Assembly: GCF_024734075.1 (NCBI RefSeq)
Contig: NZ_CP102850.1
Location: forward strand, 3,162,001 to 3,226,000
Source of the DNA: Gordonia mangrovi
Lineage (GTDB): Bacteria > Actinomycetota > Actinomycetes > Mycobacteriales > Mycobacteriaceae
Length of the DNA: 64,000 nt
Direction: 5' to 3'
Shown: in pieces, positions 7,291 through 15,958 of the stretch
How the letters are laid out: the number at the start of each line of letters is the position of its first letter
Numbering within the stretch: position 1 is the first letter of the stretch
Notes under the pieces: generated by a model
The model's database searches: none
What the model saw: only the letters and a program-made list of their open reading frames with translations
Told to the model about the DNA's origin: nothing
Position numbers and translations under genes: made by a program

Positions 7291-9837
7291 ATGTTCGAAC
7301 GGTTCACCGACCGCGCTCGACGAGTCGTCGTGCTCGCCCAAGAAGAAGCGCGGATGCTCAACCACAACTACATCGGCACCGAGCACATCCTCCTGGGTCT
7401 CATCCACGAGGGTGAGGGCGTGGCCGCCAAGGCCCTCGAGTCCCTCGGGATCTCCTTGGAGGGTGTCCGCAGCCAGGTCGAGGAGATCATCGGCCAAGGT
7501 CAGCAGGCGCCGTCGGGGCACATCCCGTTCACGCCGCGGGCCAAGAAGGTCCTGGAGCTCTCGCTGCGCGAGGCGCTGCAGCTCGGCCACAACTACATCG
7601 GTACCGAGCACATCCTCCTCGGCCTCATCCGTGAGGGCGAGGGCGTGGCCGCCCAGGTGCTGGTCAAGCTGGGTGCCGACCTCAACCGGGTCCGTCAGCA
7701 GGTGATTCAGCTGCTGAGCGGTTACCAGGGCAAGGAACCACAGGAGGCCGGCACCGGTGGGCGCTCCACCGAGCAGGGCACCCCGTCGACCTCGCTGGTG
7801 CTCGACCAGTTCGGTCGCAACCTGACCGCAGCCGCGGCCGAGGCCAAGCTCGACCCGGTCATCGGGCGCGAGAAGGAAATCGAGCGGGTCATGCAGGTGC
7901 TGAGCCGCCGCACCAAGAACAATCCGGTGCTCATCGGCGAGCCCGGCGTCGGCAAGACCGCCGTCGTCGAGGGCCTCGCACAGGCCATCGTCAACGGCCA
8001 GGTGCCCGAGACACTCAAGGACAAGCAGCTCTACACCCTGGACCTCGGTTCGCTGGTCGCGGGCAGCCGCTACCGCGGTGACTTCGAGGAACGCCTCAAG
8101 AAGGTGCTCAAGGAGATCAACACCCGCGGCGACATCATCCTGTTCATCGACGAGCTGCACACGCTGGTCGGGGCGGGTGCCGCCGAAGGTGCGATCGACG
8201 CCGCGAGCATCCTGAAGCCGAAGCTGGCCCGCGGTGAGCTGCAGACCATCGGTGCGACCACCCTCGACGAGTACCGCAAGTACATCGAGAAGGACGCCGC
8301 CCTCGAACGCCGGTTCCAGCCGGTGCAGGTCGGCGAGCCGTCGGTGGAGCACACCATCGAGATCCTCAAGGGTCTGCGCGACCGCTACGAGAGCCACCAC
8401 CGGGTGTCCATCACCGACGGCGCACTCGCCGCGGCTGCGACGCTGGCCGACCGCTACATCAACGACAGGTTCCTGCCGGACAAGGCGATCGACCTGATCG
8501 ACGAGGCCGGTGCGCGGATGCGTATCCGCCGGATGACGGCGCCGCCGGACCTGCGCGAGTTCGACGACCGGATCGCCGAGGCGCGCAAGGAGAAGGAATC
8601 CGCGATCGACGCGCAGGACTTCGAGGCCGCCGCCAATCTCCGTGACAAGGAGAAGCAACTGGTCGGCGAGCGCGCGGAGCGGGAGAAGCAGTGGCGCAGC
8701 GGTGACATGGACGTCGTGGCCGAGGTCGACGACGAGCAGATCGCCGAGGTCCTGGGCAACTGGACCGGCATCCCGGTGTTCAAGCTCACCGAGGAGGAGA
8801 CCACCCGTCTGCTCCGGATGGAGGAGGAGCTGCACAAGCGGATCATCGGCCAGGAGGACGCGGTCAAGGCCGTCTCCAAGGCGATCCGCCGCACCCGCGC
8901 CGGCCTGAAGGACCCGAAGCGTCCATCGGGCTCGTTCATCTTCGCCGGCCCGTCCGGTGTGGGTAAGACCGAGCTGTCCAAGGCGCTGGCGAACTTCCTG
9001 TTCGGTGAGGACGACGCGCTCATCCAGATCGACATGGGTGAGTTCCACGACCGGTTCACCGCGTCGCGGCTGTTCGGTGCTCCTCCCGGCTATGTCGGGT
9101 ACGAAGAGGGCGGTCAGCTCACCGAGAAGGTGCGCCGCAAGCCGTTCTCGGTGGTCCTGTTCGACGAGATCGAGAAGGCGCATCAGGAGATCTACAACAC
9201 CCTGTTGCAGGTCCTCGAGGACGGCCGCCTCACCGACGGTCAGGGACGCACGGTCGACTTCAAGAACACCGTGTTGATCTTCACCTCGAACCTCGGTACG
9301 AGTGACATCTCCAAGGCCGTCGGTCTGGGCTTCACCTCCGGTGACGACTCGACGTCGAACTACGAGCGGATGAAGCTCAAGGTCAACGACGAGCTCAAGA
9401 AGCACTTCCGGCCGGAGTTCCTCAACCGTATCGACGACGTCATCGTGTTCCACCAGCTGACGCAGCAGGAGATCATCGAGATGGTCGATCTCATGATCAC
9501 CCGCGTCGAGCAGCAGCTGAAGAACAAGGACATGGCCATCGAGCTGACCGACAAGGCCAAGGGGCTGCTCGCCAAGCGTGGCTTCGACCCCGTGCTCGGT
9601 GCCCGTCCGCTGCGACGCACCATCCAGCGTGAGATCGAGGATCAGCTCTCGGAGAAGATCCTGTTCAACGAGCTGACCGCGGGTCAGATCGTACTGGTCG
9701 ACGTCGAAGGCTGGGACGGCGAGGACGACGGCGAAGACGCCCGGTTCGTCTTCAGCGGCTCGGAGAAGCCCCGAGAGCTGCCCGACGCCCCTGCCGAGCT
9801 GACCAATGCCGGCGAGGGCAAGGGCGAAGCGAGCTAA
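7291..9837 (+). CDS. clpC: ATP-dependent Clp protease ATPase subunit ClpC
   Basis: 848 residues, the full length of mycobacterial ClpC1 and near-identical in many blocks. It is the AAA+ unfoldase that feeds ClpP1P2 in the cytosol. Two Clp-N repeats occupy about residues 1-145 (each with [14 protein letters not shown]). AAA domain D1 has Walker A GEPGVGKT at 216-223 and Walker [18 protein letters not shown]/coiled middle segment lies near 430-465, and D2 has Walker A GPSGVGKT at 553-560 and the [11 protein letters not shown] sensor-2 region. The acidic C-tail is variable, as usual. GAGGGAG precedes the ATG. It is monocistronic, with a strong terminator directly after it. Confidence 0.98.
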   Translation: MFERFTDRARRVVVLAQEEARMLNHNYIGTEHILLGLIHEGEGVAAKALESLGISLEGVRSQVEEIIGQGQQAPSGHIPFTPRAKKVLELSLREALQLGHNYIGTEHILLGLIREGEGVAAQVLVKLGADLNRVRQQVIQLLSGYQGKEPQEAGTGGRSTEQGTPSTSLVLDQFGRNLTAAAAEAKLDPVIGREKEIERVMQVLSRRTKNNPVLIGEPGVGKTAVVEGLAQAIVNGQVPETLKDKQLYTLDLGSLVAGSRYRGDFEERLKKVLKEINTRGDIILFIDELHTLVGAGAAEGAIDAASILKPKLARGELQTIGATTLDEYRKYIEKDAALERRFQPVQVGEPSVEHTIEILKGLRDRYESHHRVSITDGALAAAATLADRYINDRFLPDKAIDLIDEAGARMRIRRMTAPPDLREFDDRIAEARKEKESAIDAQDFEAAANLRDKEKQLVGERAEREKQWRSGDMDVVAEVDDEQIAEVLGNWTGIPVFKLTEEETTRLLRMEEELHKRIIGQEDAVKAVSKAIRRTRAGLKDPKRPSGSFIFAGPSGVGKTELSKALANFLFGEDDALIQIDMGEFHDRFTASRLFGAPPGYVGYEEGGQLTEKVRRKPFSVVLFDEIEKAHQEIYNTLLQVLEDGRLTDGQGRTVDFKNTVLIFTSNLGTSDISKAVGLGFTSGDDSTSNYERMKLKVNDELKKHFRPEFLNRIDDVIVFHQLTQQEIIEMVDLMITRVEQQLKNKDMAIELTDKAKGLLAKRGFDPVLGARPLRRTIQREIEDQLSEKILFNELTAGQIVLVDVEGWDGEDDGEDARFVFSGSEKPRELPDAPAELTNAGEGKGEAS

Positions 9838-9858
9838 GCCCGAGGCAGATACCCCACA

Positions 9859-9905
9859 ACGACGACACCACCTTGCTTTCCGAAGCAAGGTGGTGTCGTC
9901 GTTTC
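9859..9905 (+). terminator. Rho-independent terminator of clpC
   Basis: A perfect 20-bp inverted repeat (9859-9878 with 9883-9902) closes on a TCCG tetraloop and is followed by TTCGG. It starts 21 bp after the clpC stop. The stem is longer than most terminators in this group. Confidence 0.85.
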
Positions 9906-9916
9906 GGGGCGTTTAG

Positions 9917-9988
9917 TCGCTGTTTCCGGTGGTCGAGTGGTCGTTGTTCCCGGTGGTCGAGTGGTCGCTGTTTCCGGTGGTCGAGTAG
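9917..9988. repeat. Three tandem 24-bp repeats
   Basis: Three contiguous 24-mers (9917-9940, 9941-9964, 9965-9988) have the form TCGYTGTTYCCGGTGGTCGAGTRG and differ at three positions. They contain GGTGGTCGAG, the outer end of the palindromic element that follows, so they look like local duplication of its border. There are no spacers, so this is not a CRISPR array. Confidence 0.85.
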
Positions 9989-10074
9989 TCGCGAGCCGCT
10001 AGGCGAGCGTCGTATCGAGACCACTTGAGCCGCAAGCGATCTCGATACGCCCTCGCCTAGCGGCTCGGCCTACT
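9979..10074. repeat. Palindromic repetitive element, left part (interrupted by IS110)
   Basis: The left side reads GGTCGAGTAG, three bases, CGAGCCGCTAGGCGAG (9992-10007) and CGTATCGAGA (10011-10020). The right side returns TCTCGATACG (10040-10049) and CTCGCCTAGCGGCTCG (10052-10067), both perfect complements. The mirror of the outer GGTCGAGTAG is missing here and appears instead at 12571-12580, beyond the insertion. This is a REP/BIME-like element of about 105 bp. Confidence 0.85.
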
Positions 10075-10353
10075 AATGGGAGCTACTGGGTCTGGTCGTG
10101 AGTTTGGGTCAGACTTGGTGTTGGTGGCTGCTGCTGGGTGAGCACTCGTGCCTACGGAACCGTTGATGGCGAGTTCTGGATCGAGACCGTGCCCCTGGTG
10201 GTCGGCCAAGAGGGTGTGATTGCTGCTGGGATGTCGTGCCGGCTCCGATGTGGTTTCGGGGTGTGAGCACTGAACCATTAGTTCGCGAGGGTCCTCCGGC
10301 CAGCTGCCGTGTTGAACAATCGACGGCTTGGTAGCTGTGAGGAGGCACCGGCA
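10075..10353 (+). ncRNA. Candidate IS110 bridge RNA region
   Basis: This 279-bp non-coding left end precedes the transposase start. IS110-group elements transcribe a structured bridge RNA from this position that pairs with donor and target DNA. Two short pieces match the interrupted target: GCCTAC at 10150-10155 and TGGTGGTCG at 10196-10204 (the repeat border is GGTGGTCGAG). These could be target-guide segments. They are short enough to be chance, and the RNA fold was not computed. Confidence 0.4.
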
Positions 10354-10940
10354 GTGGCAGTGTTGTTCGTCGGGGATGATTGGGCCGAAGACCACCACGA
10401 TGTCGAGTTTCAAGACGAGCGTGGGCAGGTGTTGCGGCGGGCGCGGTTGCCTGAGGGGATCGCCGGGATCGAGAGGTTCGGGGAGATCGCGGCGACCTTC
10501 CTCGACGAGGGCGATCAGCCTGACCAGGTGCTGGTGTGTATCGAGATCGATCGCGGTCCGTGGGTCAACGCGTTGATCGCTGCGGGGTATCGGGTATTTG
10601 GAGTCGATCCCAAACAGGCCCATCGCTACCGCGAGATCGTGGTCAGTTCGGGCGCCAAGAGCGACAAGGGTGATGCGCATGCGCTGGCCGAGATGCTGCG
10701 GAGTCGTCGCCACCAGTTGCGGGAAAGTGGTGGGGACTCCGAGATCGCGGACGCGGTCAAGGTGGTGGCCCGCGCGCATCAGACGATGATCTGGGAACGC
10801 ACGCGCCACATGCTGCGGGTGCGTGCGGCGCTGCGCGAGTACTTCCCGGCGATCCTGCTGGTGTGTTCGGCGTTGGATCTGGAATTGACGAGCCGGCCGA
10901 TCCTGGGCTTGCTGACCAAGGCGCCGACCGAGCTTGTCAA

Positions 10941-10954
10941 GATGTCTGTGTAAG
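10941..10954. repeat. IS256-family left terminal inverted repeat
   Basis: GATGTCTGTGTAAG matches the complement of the right end at 11838-11852 apart from one extra T there. It sits at the point where the IS110 transposase reading frame is lost. Confidence 0.65.
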
Positions 10955-10990
10955 AACGTCGCTCCTTGATTTTCTGTCGGTTGCTGCGGG

Positions 10991-11808
10991 TCAGTTCAGG
11001 TGCGGTTCGATGCGTTCGGGGTAGGCCAGGGCGAGCTGGCCGAGGGCCCGTTTCCAGTTGGTGACGACTTGGCCCTCGACGAGCCGTCCGGGGGCCTGTG
11101 GGCTGCCCTGGCCGCGTTTGCCGCGTTGTTTATCCCGTGCGATGGCTCGTTTGTCCTCGATGTCGCAGATCGCCAACCAGAGCAGTTTGCGGACCGCGGC
11201 ATCGTTCGGGAAGTGGCCGCGGTTCTTGATGATCTTGCGGAGCTGATAGTTCAGCGACTCGATCGAGTTGGTGGTGTAGATGACCTTGCGCAGTTCCGGC
11301 GGGAACTCCAAGAACGGGATGAACCGGTCCCAGGCACGGTCGAACGCCTGGGTCGCGCTGTCATCCCGCCGGCATACAGCGAGATGATGATGTCATCGAG
11401 CCCGCCGAGCCGCCGAGATCCGCGCGGCACCAGACGCGGGGTGAACGAGCCGTCACGGTCGCGGGGGATGTTCAACGTGACCGGCCCGACCTCCGACGCC
11501 ACCGTTTTCGCCGTCGTCCCGTTACGGGCGTTCGGTAGCTCCCGGCCGGCCGGATCGCCCTTCTCGTAGCCGAGATGATCGGTCAGCTCGGCCCTCAAGC
11601 CGCGCTCGAGAGCGACTTTGATCAGCCCCGGGATCAGGCCACCTTCGCCGGTGATCTGGATCTGACCAGAGTCGATCTGGGCCAGCAGCCCATCGATCAT
11701 GCCCGAGGCCTCCAACGCCTGCGCCACCTCCGCGGTCGAGCGAGGCTCAGCCAACTCCGGCAGCTGCTCCTCGTCGTGCTGATTGTCGCTGTCTGTCGCC
11801 ATGCTCAT
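10991..11808 (-). pseudogene. IS256-family (mutator) transposase, internally deleted and frameshifted
   Basis: The N-terminal part from ATG at 11808 (RBS AGAGGAAG) reads through LTDHLGYEKGD, LNIPRDRDGSF and DDIIISLYAGGMT. From about 11360 the frame changes and the C-terminal part reads AFDRAWDRFIPFLEFPPELRKV, then YTTNSIESLNYQLRKI and NWKRALGQLALAYPERI. Roughly 140 residues between YAGGM and the C-terminal part are missing, including the mutator signature and the first catalytic aspartates. The copy cannot be active by itself but could be moved in trans if its ends are intact. Confidence 0.88.
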
Positions 11809-11837
11809 AGATCTTCCTCTCACTACCGAGCACCGGA

Positions 11838-11852
11838 CTTACACAGAACATC
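11838..11852. repeat. IS256-family right terminal inverted repeat
   Basis: CTTACACAGAACATC is the complement of GATGTTCTGTGTAAG and pairs with 10941-10954. The IS110 coding sequence resumes immediately to the right. Confidence 0.65.
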
Positions 11853-12567
11853 TGACACCTCCCGCCGACCCCGGCGCGGGCGGCGAAGCTGACCAAAAGC
11901 CAGATCCTGCCCCTCCTCAAGGGTCGCCGCAACAAAGACACCAAAGCTGTTGAGATACAACAGATCCTACGCGGACAGCACCTCGGCCAACCTGATCGGG
12001 TCACCGACGCCTACGCGGCCTCGGTGCGCGCCTCGGTGGCGGTGCTGGGTGTGGTGATCGAGCAGATCGACGAGCTCGCCGGCGAGGTCGATGCCCATTT
12101 TTCCCAGCACCCGGACCATGAGATCTACCTCAGCCAGCCCGGCATGGGGCCGACCGTGGGACCCCGGGTGCTCGCCGAGTTCGGGGACGACCCGTTACGT
12201 TTCCGCAACAGCAAAGCCCGCCGCAACGCGGCGGGCACCAGCCCCATCACGAAACAGTCGGGCAAATCGCGGATCGTCTCCGCCCGCTACGTCCACAACG
12301 ACCGACTCGTCGACGCCCTGATGGCCCAGGCCCACGGAGCCTTCATGCACGACGACGGCGCCCGCGCCTACTACCGCAAACAACGAGCCCGAGACGTCGA
12401 CCACAACGCCGCGCTACGCCAACTCGCCAACCGCCTCGTCGGCATACTCCATGGCTGCCTGGCCCGCGGTATCCCCTACGACCCCGCCACCGCATGGAAG
12501 GACCAAACCACCGCCGCGGCTTGACATCAAACCTTCAGGGATGTCTCGATCAGCGGATTGCGCTGCA

Positions 12568-12580
12568 GGCCTACTCGACC
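12568..12580. repeat. Right remnant of the split palindromic repeat
   Basis: GGCCTACTCGACC carries the duplicated core GGCCTACT and CTACTCGACC, the exact complement of GGTCGAGTAG at 9979-9988. It is the missing outer arm of the palindrome and marks the right boundary of the IS110 insertion, 17 bp before the end of the sigma-factor gene. Confidence 0.75.
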
Positions 12581-12596
12581 AGGGTTCGAACACCAG

Positions 12597-13829
12597 TCAC
12601 AACGCCGCGATCTTGTCCTCCAGCACCCGACGTTGAGCGCCGTTGGTGGCCAGCTCGCGGGCCCGGCACAGTTCGGCTCGCGCCTCCTCGGTCCGGCCCA
12701 ACTGCGCGAGCAACTCACCGCGCACGCTCGGCAACAGATGAGATCCGGCCAGTTTCGCCACGTCGACCTCCGCGTCGAGCACCGTGAGCGCGTCGTGCGC
12801 GCTGGCCGCCATCGACACCGCGACCACCTTGTTCAAGGTGACCACCGGATTGCCGGTGAGCTGTTCGAGTGCCTCGTACAGGATCACGATCTGTGGCCAG
12901 TCGGTGTCCTCTACCGTCGTGGCGCGGGAGTGGCAGGCCGCGATTGCCGCCTGCAACGAGTACGGTCCGCGACCCCGACCGAGGGTGTCGACGCGGTCGA
13001 GCGCCGCGAGCCCCCGGGAGATCTGACCACGATCCCACCGGTGACGATCCTGCTCGGCGAGCAGGACTGGACGGCCATCGGCATCGCGCCGCGCAGCGAA
13101 CCGTGACGACTGCAGTTCCATCAACGCGACGAGACCGTGCACCTCCGGTTCCCGCGGCACCAGTGCGGCGAGCACCCGGCCCAACCGCAGGGCTTCCGCC
13201 GCCAGATCCTGCCGCATCCAGCTATCGCCGGCTGTGGCGGCGTATCCCTCTGTGAAGATGAGGTAGATGACCGCGAGCACACCGTTGAGCCGTTGCGGCC
13301 ATTGCGCCGGGTCGGGCACCTCGTAGGGCACTCGCGCCGCCGACAACGTCTTCTTGGCGCGCACGATCCGCTGCTGGATCGTCGGGACCGAGGTGAGGAA
13401 CAACCGGGCGAGTTCCTCGGAACTCAGGCCACCGACCACCCGCAGCGTGAGCGCCACCTGCGCGTCCCGCTTCAGGACTGGGTGGCATGCGACGAACACC
13501 AGCTTCAGCACGTCGTCGCGGACGGGCACCCACTCGTCGTCGTCGACTTCGGAGAGGTCGCGGGCGATCATCTGATAGCGCTCGTCGAGCCGTTCCTGCC
13601 TGCGCCATCCGTCGATGGCCCGCCGCTTGGCCACTGAGGTCAGCCAGGCGCCGGCGTTGCGCGGAACGCCGGCGCCCGGCCACTTCTCGAGTGCCTCGGC
13701 CACCGCCTCCTGAGCGAGATCCTCGGCGAGGCCGACGTCGCCGACGATGCGGGCCAGTGTCGCCACAACACGACTGCCCTCGATGCGCCACACCGCATCG
13801 ATCGTGCGTCGGATCTCGGGATCGGTCAC
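12597..13829 (-). CDS. ECF42-type sigma factor with C-terminal TPR-like extension
   Basis: 410 residues. The sigma domains are at the N-terminus (TLARIVGDVGLAEDLAQEAVAEAL, WLTSVAKRRAIDGWRR, then LRVVGGLSSEELARLFLTSVPTIQQRIVRAKKTL). A long helical extension from about residue 175 follows (GYAATAGDSWMRQDLAAEALRLGR, AIAACHSR, GNPVVTLNKVVAVSMA). This is the ECF42 architecture, in which the extension replaces an anti-sigma factor. GTG at 13829 is chosen because it overlaps the YCII stop as GTGA and begins the family's usual VTDPEIRRTIDAVWRIE. A GTG eight codons upstream also exists. Confidence 0.92.
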   Translation of the reverse strand: MTDPEIRRTIDAVWRIEGSRVVATLARIVGDVGLAEDLAQEAVAEALEKWPGAGVPRNAGAWLTSVAKRRAIDGWRRQERLDERYQMIARDLSEVDDDEWVPVRDDVLKLVFVACHPVLKRDAQVALTLRVVGGLSSEELARLFLTSVPTIQQRIVRAKKTLSAARVPYEVPDPAQWPQRLNGVLAVIYLIFTEGYAATAGDSWMRQDLAAEALRLGRVLAALVPREPEVHGLVALMELQSSRFAARRDADGRPVLLAEQDRHRWDRGQISRGLAALDRVDTLGRGRGPYSLQAAIAACHSRATTVEDTDWPQIVILYEALEQLTGNPVVTLNKVVAVSMAASAHDALTVLDAEVDVAKLAGSHLLPSVRGELLAQLGRTEEARAELCRARELATNGAQRRVLEDKIAAL

Positions 13830-14251
13830 GCCGTCCCGAGCTGTTCGCGCCACCCCTTCTCCTTTTGGACGTACTCGTTGTCGGAGTACTCCTCGAAGTC
13901 GGTTTCATCGCTCACGCGTCGCACCTCGAGTTTCACGCCCGGACCGAGTGGTGCCTTCTTCGCCCATTGCGCGGCCTCCTCCTTGCTGGAGACCTGCAGA
14001 ATCCAGAAGCCGTTGAACAGTTCGTGGATCTCCCCGTAGGGGCCGTCGGTGACCAGGGGGTCCTCGTCGGCGGAAAAGCTCACCACGAAACCCTCTGACG
14101 CATCCGTAAGTCCCTCGCCCGCAAGCAGCACACCGGCGTTGATCATCTCCTCGTTGTAGCGGCCCATCGCGTTGATGATCTCGGTGAAGTCGACATCGGC
14201 GGCTGCGGCTTCGGCTTCGGCGGTGGAGCGCATGATCAGCATGTACTTCAT
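13826..14251 (-). CDS. YCII/DGPF-domain protein, partner of the ECF42 sigma factor
   Basis: 141 residues with a ferredoxin-like YCII fold. It starts MKYMLIMRSTAEAE and has the signature TDGPYGEIHELFNGFWIL (DGPY in place of DGPF). Such genes nearly always precede ECF42 sigma genes. Their job is uncertain, with a sensor or small enzyme proposed. The stop overlaps the sigma start (GTGA). ATG at 14251 is preferred to one 21 codons upstream. The divergent control region to the enoyl-CoA hydratase is about 200 bp. Confidence 0.9.
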   Translation of the reverse strand: MKYMLIMRSTAEAEAAAADVDFTEIINAMGRYNEEMINAGVLLAGEGLTDASEGFVVSFSADEDPLVTDGPYGEIHELFNGFWILQVSSKEEAAQWAKKAPLGPGVKLEVRRVSDETDFEEYSDNEYVQKEKGWREQLGTA

Positions 14252-14457
14252 GGTCTTGCCTTTCTCTGGTGAACATCTCTCGGGAATCAGGGCTCGTTCG
14301 ATGCCCCTCATCACTACGTCGAACGAGACGAGCGCAGATCGACACTGCGCCCAGAATAATTTCTCGACGGCCGGCCGCGGAGGCTGTCTGGTGGAGTGCC
14401 GGGCCCCATTCGCGAGACTTCACGAACGATCGCTCGGTCGTCGAGTACGTTGAATCG

Positions 14458-15303
14458 GTGACCTCTCCGACCGAGCAGACCGCCGAACAGCACACCGTCC
14501 TCGAACGCGACGGTGATGTCGCGATCATCCGCCTCAACCGACCCGACCGGCTCAACGCCTTCACCCACCAGATGGGGGAGGAACTGATCGCCGTTTTCGA
14601 CGAGACCGACGCCGACGACTCGGTGCGGGCCGTGGTGATCACCGGGACCGGCCGTGCGTTCTGCGCCGGCGCCGACCTCGGTGGCGGCGCCACCACGTTC
14701 GAACTCGAACAGCAGGAACCGGGTGAGGTGCCCCGTGACATGGGCGGGCAGGTCACACTGCGCATCTTCGAATCACTCAAACCGGTGGTGATGGCCGTCA
14801 ATGGTGCGGCCGCCGGCGTCGGGGTGACCATGACCTTGCCCGCCGACGTTCGCATCGCCTCCGACGACGCGAAGTTCGGCTTCGTCTTCGCCCAACGGGG
14901 ATTGGTGCCCGAGGCGGCCTCGACGTGGTTCCTGCCGAAACTGGTCGGACTGCCGACGGCCCTGCAGTGGACGATGGGCGCCAAGATGGTGCCCGTCGCC
15001 GAGGCGCATGAGCGGGGGCTGGTGCAGCAGGTGGTGCCCAAGGACGAGGTGCTCTCGACGGCGATCGCGACGGCGCGTGAGATGACGTCGACGACGGCCC
15101 CGGTCTCGGTGGCGTTGACCAGGCAACTGCTGTGGCGGATGGCCGGCGCGCCCAGCCCGTGGGACGCCCATCGCGCCGACTCCAAGGCGATCTATTACCG
15201 CGGCACCATGGCCGACGTCGCCGAGGGCGTCACCTCGTTCTTGGAGAAGCGGCCCGCCACCTTCACCGACCGCGTCTCCACAGACCTGCCGGACATCTTC
15301 TGA
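14458..15303 (+). CDS. Enoyl-CoA hydratase/isomerase (crotonase family)
   Basis: 281 residues. Crotonase landmarks are in order: NRPDRLNAFTHQM, the oxyanion loop AFCAGADLGGG, the second oxyanion helix VNGAAAGVGVTMTL, and RGLVPEAASTWFLPKLVG with the Glu of the hydratase/isomerase pair. It would hydrate or isomerise an enoyl-CoA in the cytosol. The start is taken as GTG at 14458 (VTSPTEQT); no strong ribosome site is visible. No partner gene follows, so the pathway is unknown. Confidence 0.88.
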   Translation: MTSPTEQTAEQHTVLERDGDVAIIRLNRPDRLNAFTHQMGEELIAVFDETDADDSVRAVVITGTGRAFCAGADLGGGATTFELEQQEPGEVPRDMGGQVTLRIFESLKPVVMAVNGAAAGVGVTMTLPADVRIASDDAKFGFVFAQRGLVPEAASTWFLPKLVGLPTALQWTMGAKMVPVAEAHERGLVQQVVPKDEVLSTAIATAREMTSTTAPVSVALTRQLLWRMAGAPSPWDAHRADSKAIYYRGTMADVAEGVTSFLEKRPATFTDRVSTDLPDIF

Positions 15304-15316
15304 CGGCTCGGGGGTG

Positions 15317-15958
15317 TCACGTCGGCAGGGGCTGCGCGTCACGCTCCCGCAGCATCAGCGTCATCTGGCCGATCTCGTCGCCCTGCTCCCCGATCATGGT
15401 GAGCGCGAGCTGCTTGGTCGGCGAGCTCGACCGAGGGTCGTTGTATGCCGCCTGGGCCATCTCCAGCCCTCCACGATGATGTCGGATCATCAACTGCAGG
15501 AACAGGATCTCCGCGTCGCGGCCGTGTGCGGCGGCCAGTCGGTCCAGTTCGTCGATGCTGGCCATGCCGGGCATCGGCGGTGCGTCGGCGGTCGATGCGT
15601 GGGAGTGCCCGTCGGTCGTGGCCATCCAGGACATCGGGTGCTCGGTGGTCACGGGCAGTGAGAACCAGGTCAGCCAGCCGCGCATGGTGGCGGCTTCCGC
15701 GGCCTGCGCAGCCGTCATGCGGTCGGCGAGTCCGCGAATCTGCGGGGCCGCATCACGGGACAGACTCGCGCACATCAGGATTGCCTGATCGTGGTGTGTC
15801 GACATGTCCTGGGCGAAGCCCACATCGACGATGCTCGGCGCCGGTGGCTGTGCGTCGGAATCAGTGTGGGTCTGCCAGGCCATGCCGAACACCACACCCA
15901 CCGTGACCAGCAATGTGGCGACGCCCAGGGTGCCGAGAATGCGTACCGCAGAGCTCAT
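15317..15958 (-). CDS. DUF305 family secreted protein
   Basis: 213 residues with an N-terminal hydrophobic anchor (VRILGTLGVATLLVTVGVVFGMAW, about 5-28). The two DUF305 motifs are MSTHHDQAILMC near residue 52 and LMIRHHRGGLEMA near 155, each with paired His likely to bind metal. DUF305 proteins are ferritin-like helical proteins on the outer surface, often linked to copper handling. The start at 15958 overlaps the stop of the LVIVD gene by 4 bp, so the two form one operon transcribed leftward. Confidence 0.88.
   Translation of the reverse strand: MSSAVRILGTLGVATLLVTVGVVFGMAWQTHTDSDAQPPAPSIVDVGFAQDMSTHHDQAILMCASLSRDAAPQIRGLADRMTAAQAAEAATMRGWLTWFSLPVTTEHPMSWMATTDGHSHASTADAPPMPGMASIDELDRLAAAHGRDAEILFLQLMIRHHRGGLEMAQAAYNDPRSSSPTKQLALTMIGEQGDEIGQMTLMLRERDAQPLPT

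Larger units (their letters stand above)
10941..11852 (-). mobile_element. IS256-family element with internal deletion, inserted in the IS110 transposase
   Basis: The ends are imperfect inverted repeats: GATGTCTGTGTAAG at 10941-10954 and the complement of GATGTTCTGTGTAAG at 11838-11852. The element is about 0.9 kb against a usual 1.3-1.4 kb. The transposase reads leftward and lacks its middle third. No clear 8-9 bp target duplication was seen at the flanks, so the ends may be a few bases off. Confidence 0.75.
10354..12524 (+). pseudogene. IS110-family transposase, split by the nested element
   Basis: The N-terminal part (10354 to about 10940) carries the DEDD RuvC-like domain: FVGDDWAEDHHDV, CIEIDRGPW and KSDKGDAHALAEML. 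The C-terminal part resumes near 11856 (LPPTPARAAKLTKSQIL) and ends at 12524 with the serine domain (YLSQPGMGPTVGPRVLAEFGD, AGTSPIT, LANRLVGILHGCL). Start GTG at 10354 has AGGAGG eight bases upstream. Between the parts lies the IS256-family copy, so no full protein can form. Each half looks otherwise intact, suggesting a recent interruption. Confidence 0.9.
10075..12575 (+). mobile_element. IS110-family insertion sequence, inactivated by a nested IS256-family insertion
   Basis: Bounds come from the sequence GGCCTACT, present at 10067-10074 (left flank) and 12568-12575 (right end), consistent with one core copy in the element. Removing 10075-12575 joins the two halves of the palindromic repeat. 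Without the nested element it would be about 1.6 kb: about 280 bp of non-coding left end, one transposase gene and about 45 bp of right end. This is the IS110-group layout, without terminal inverted repeats. The exact crossover within the 8-bp repeat cannot be fixed by reading. Confidence 0.75.

Noticed and set aside
7270..9888. An 872-codon open frame on the minus strand opposite clpC
   Set aside because: It is the mirror of a highly conserved gene in high-GC DNA, is Leu/Asp/Val-rich without domains, and has no ribosome site.
9917..9988. CRISPR array
   Set aside because: The three 24-bp units are contiguous with no spacers, and no cas gene is present.
10931..11862. Target-site duplication of the IS256-family element
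   Set aside because: Flanks compared by eye show no direct 8-9 bp repeat; only an inverted TGTCA/TGACA is present.
12580..12600. tRNA T-arm-like sequence GGGTTCGAACACC
   Set aside because: No acceptor, D or anticodon arms can be built around it; it falls at the end of the sigma-factor gene and the split palindrome.
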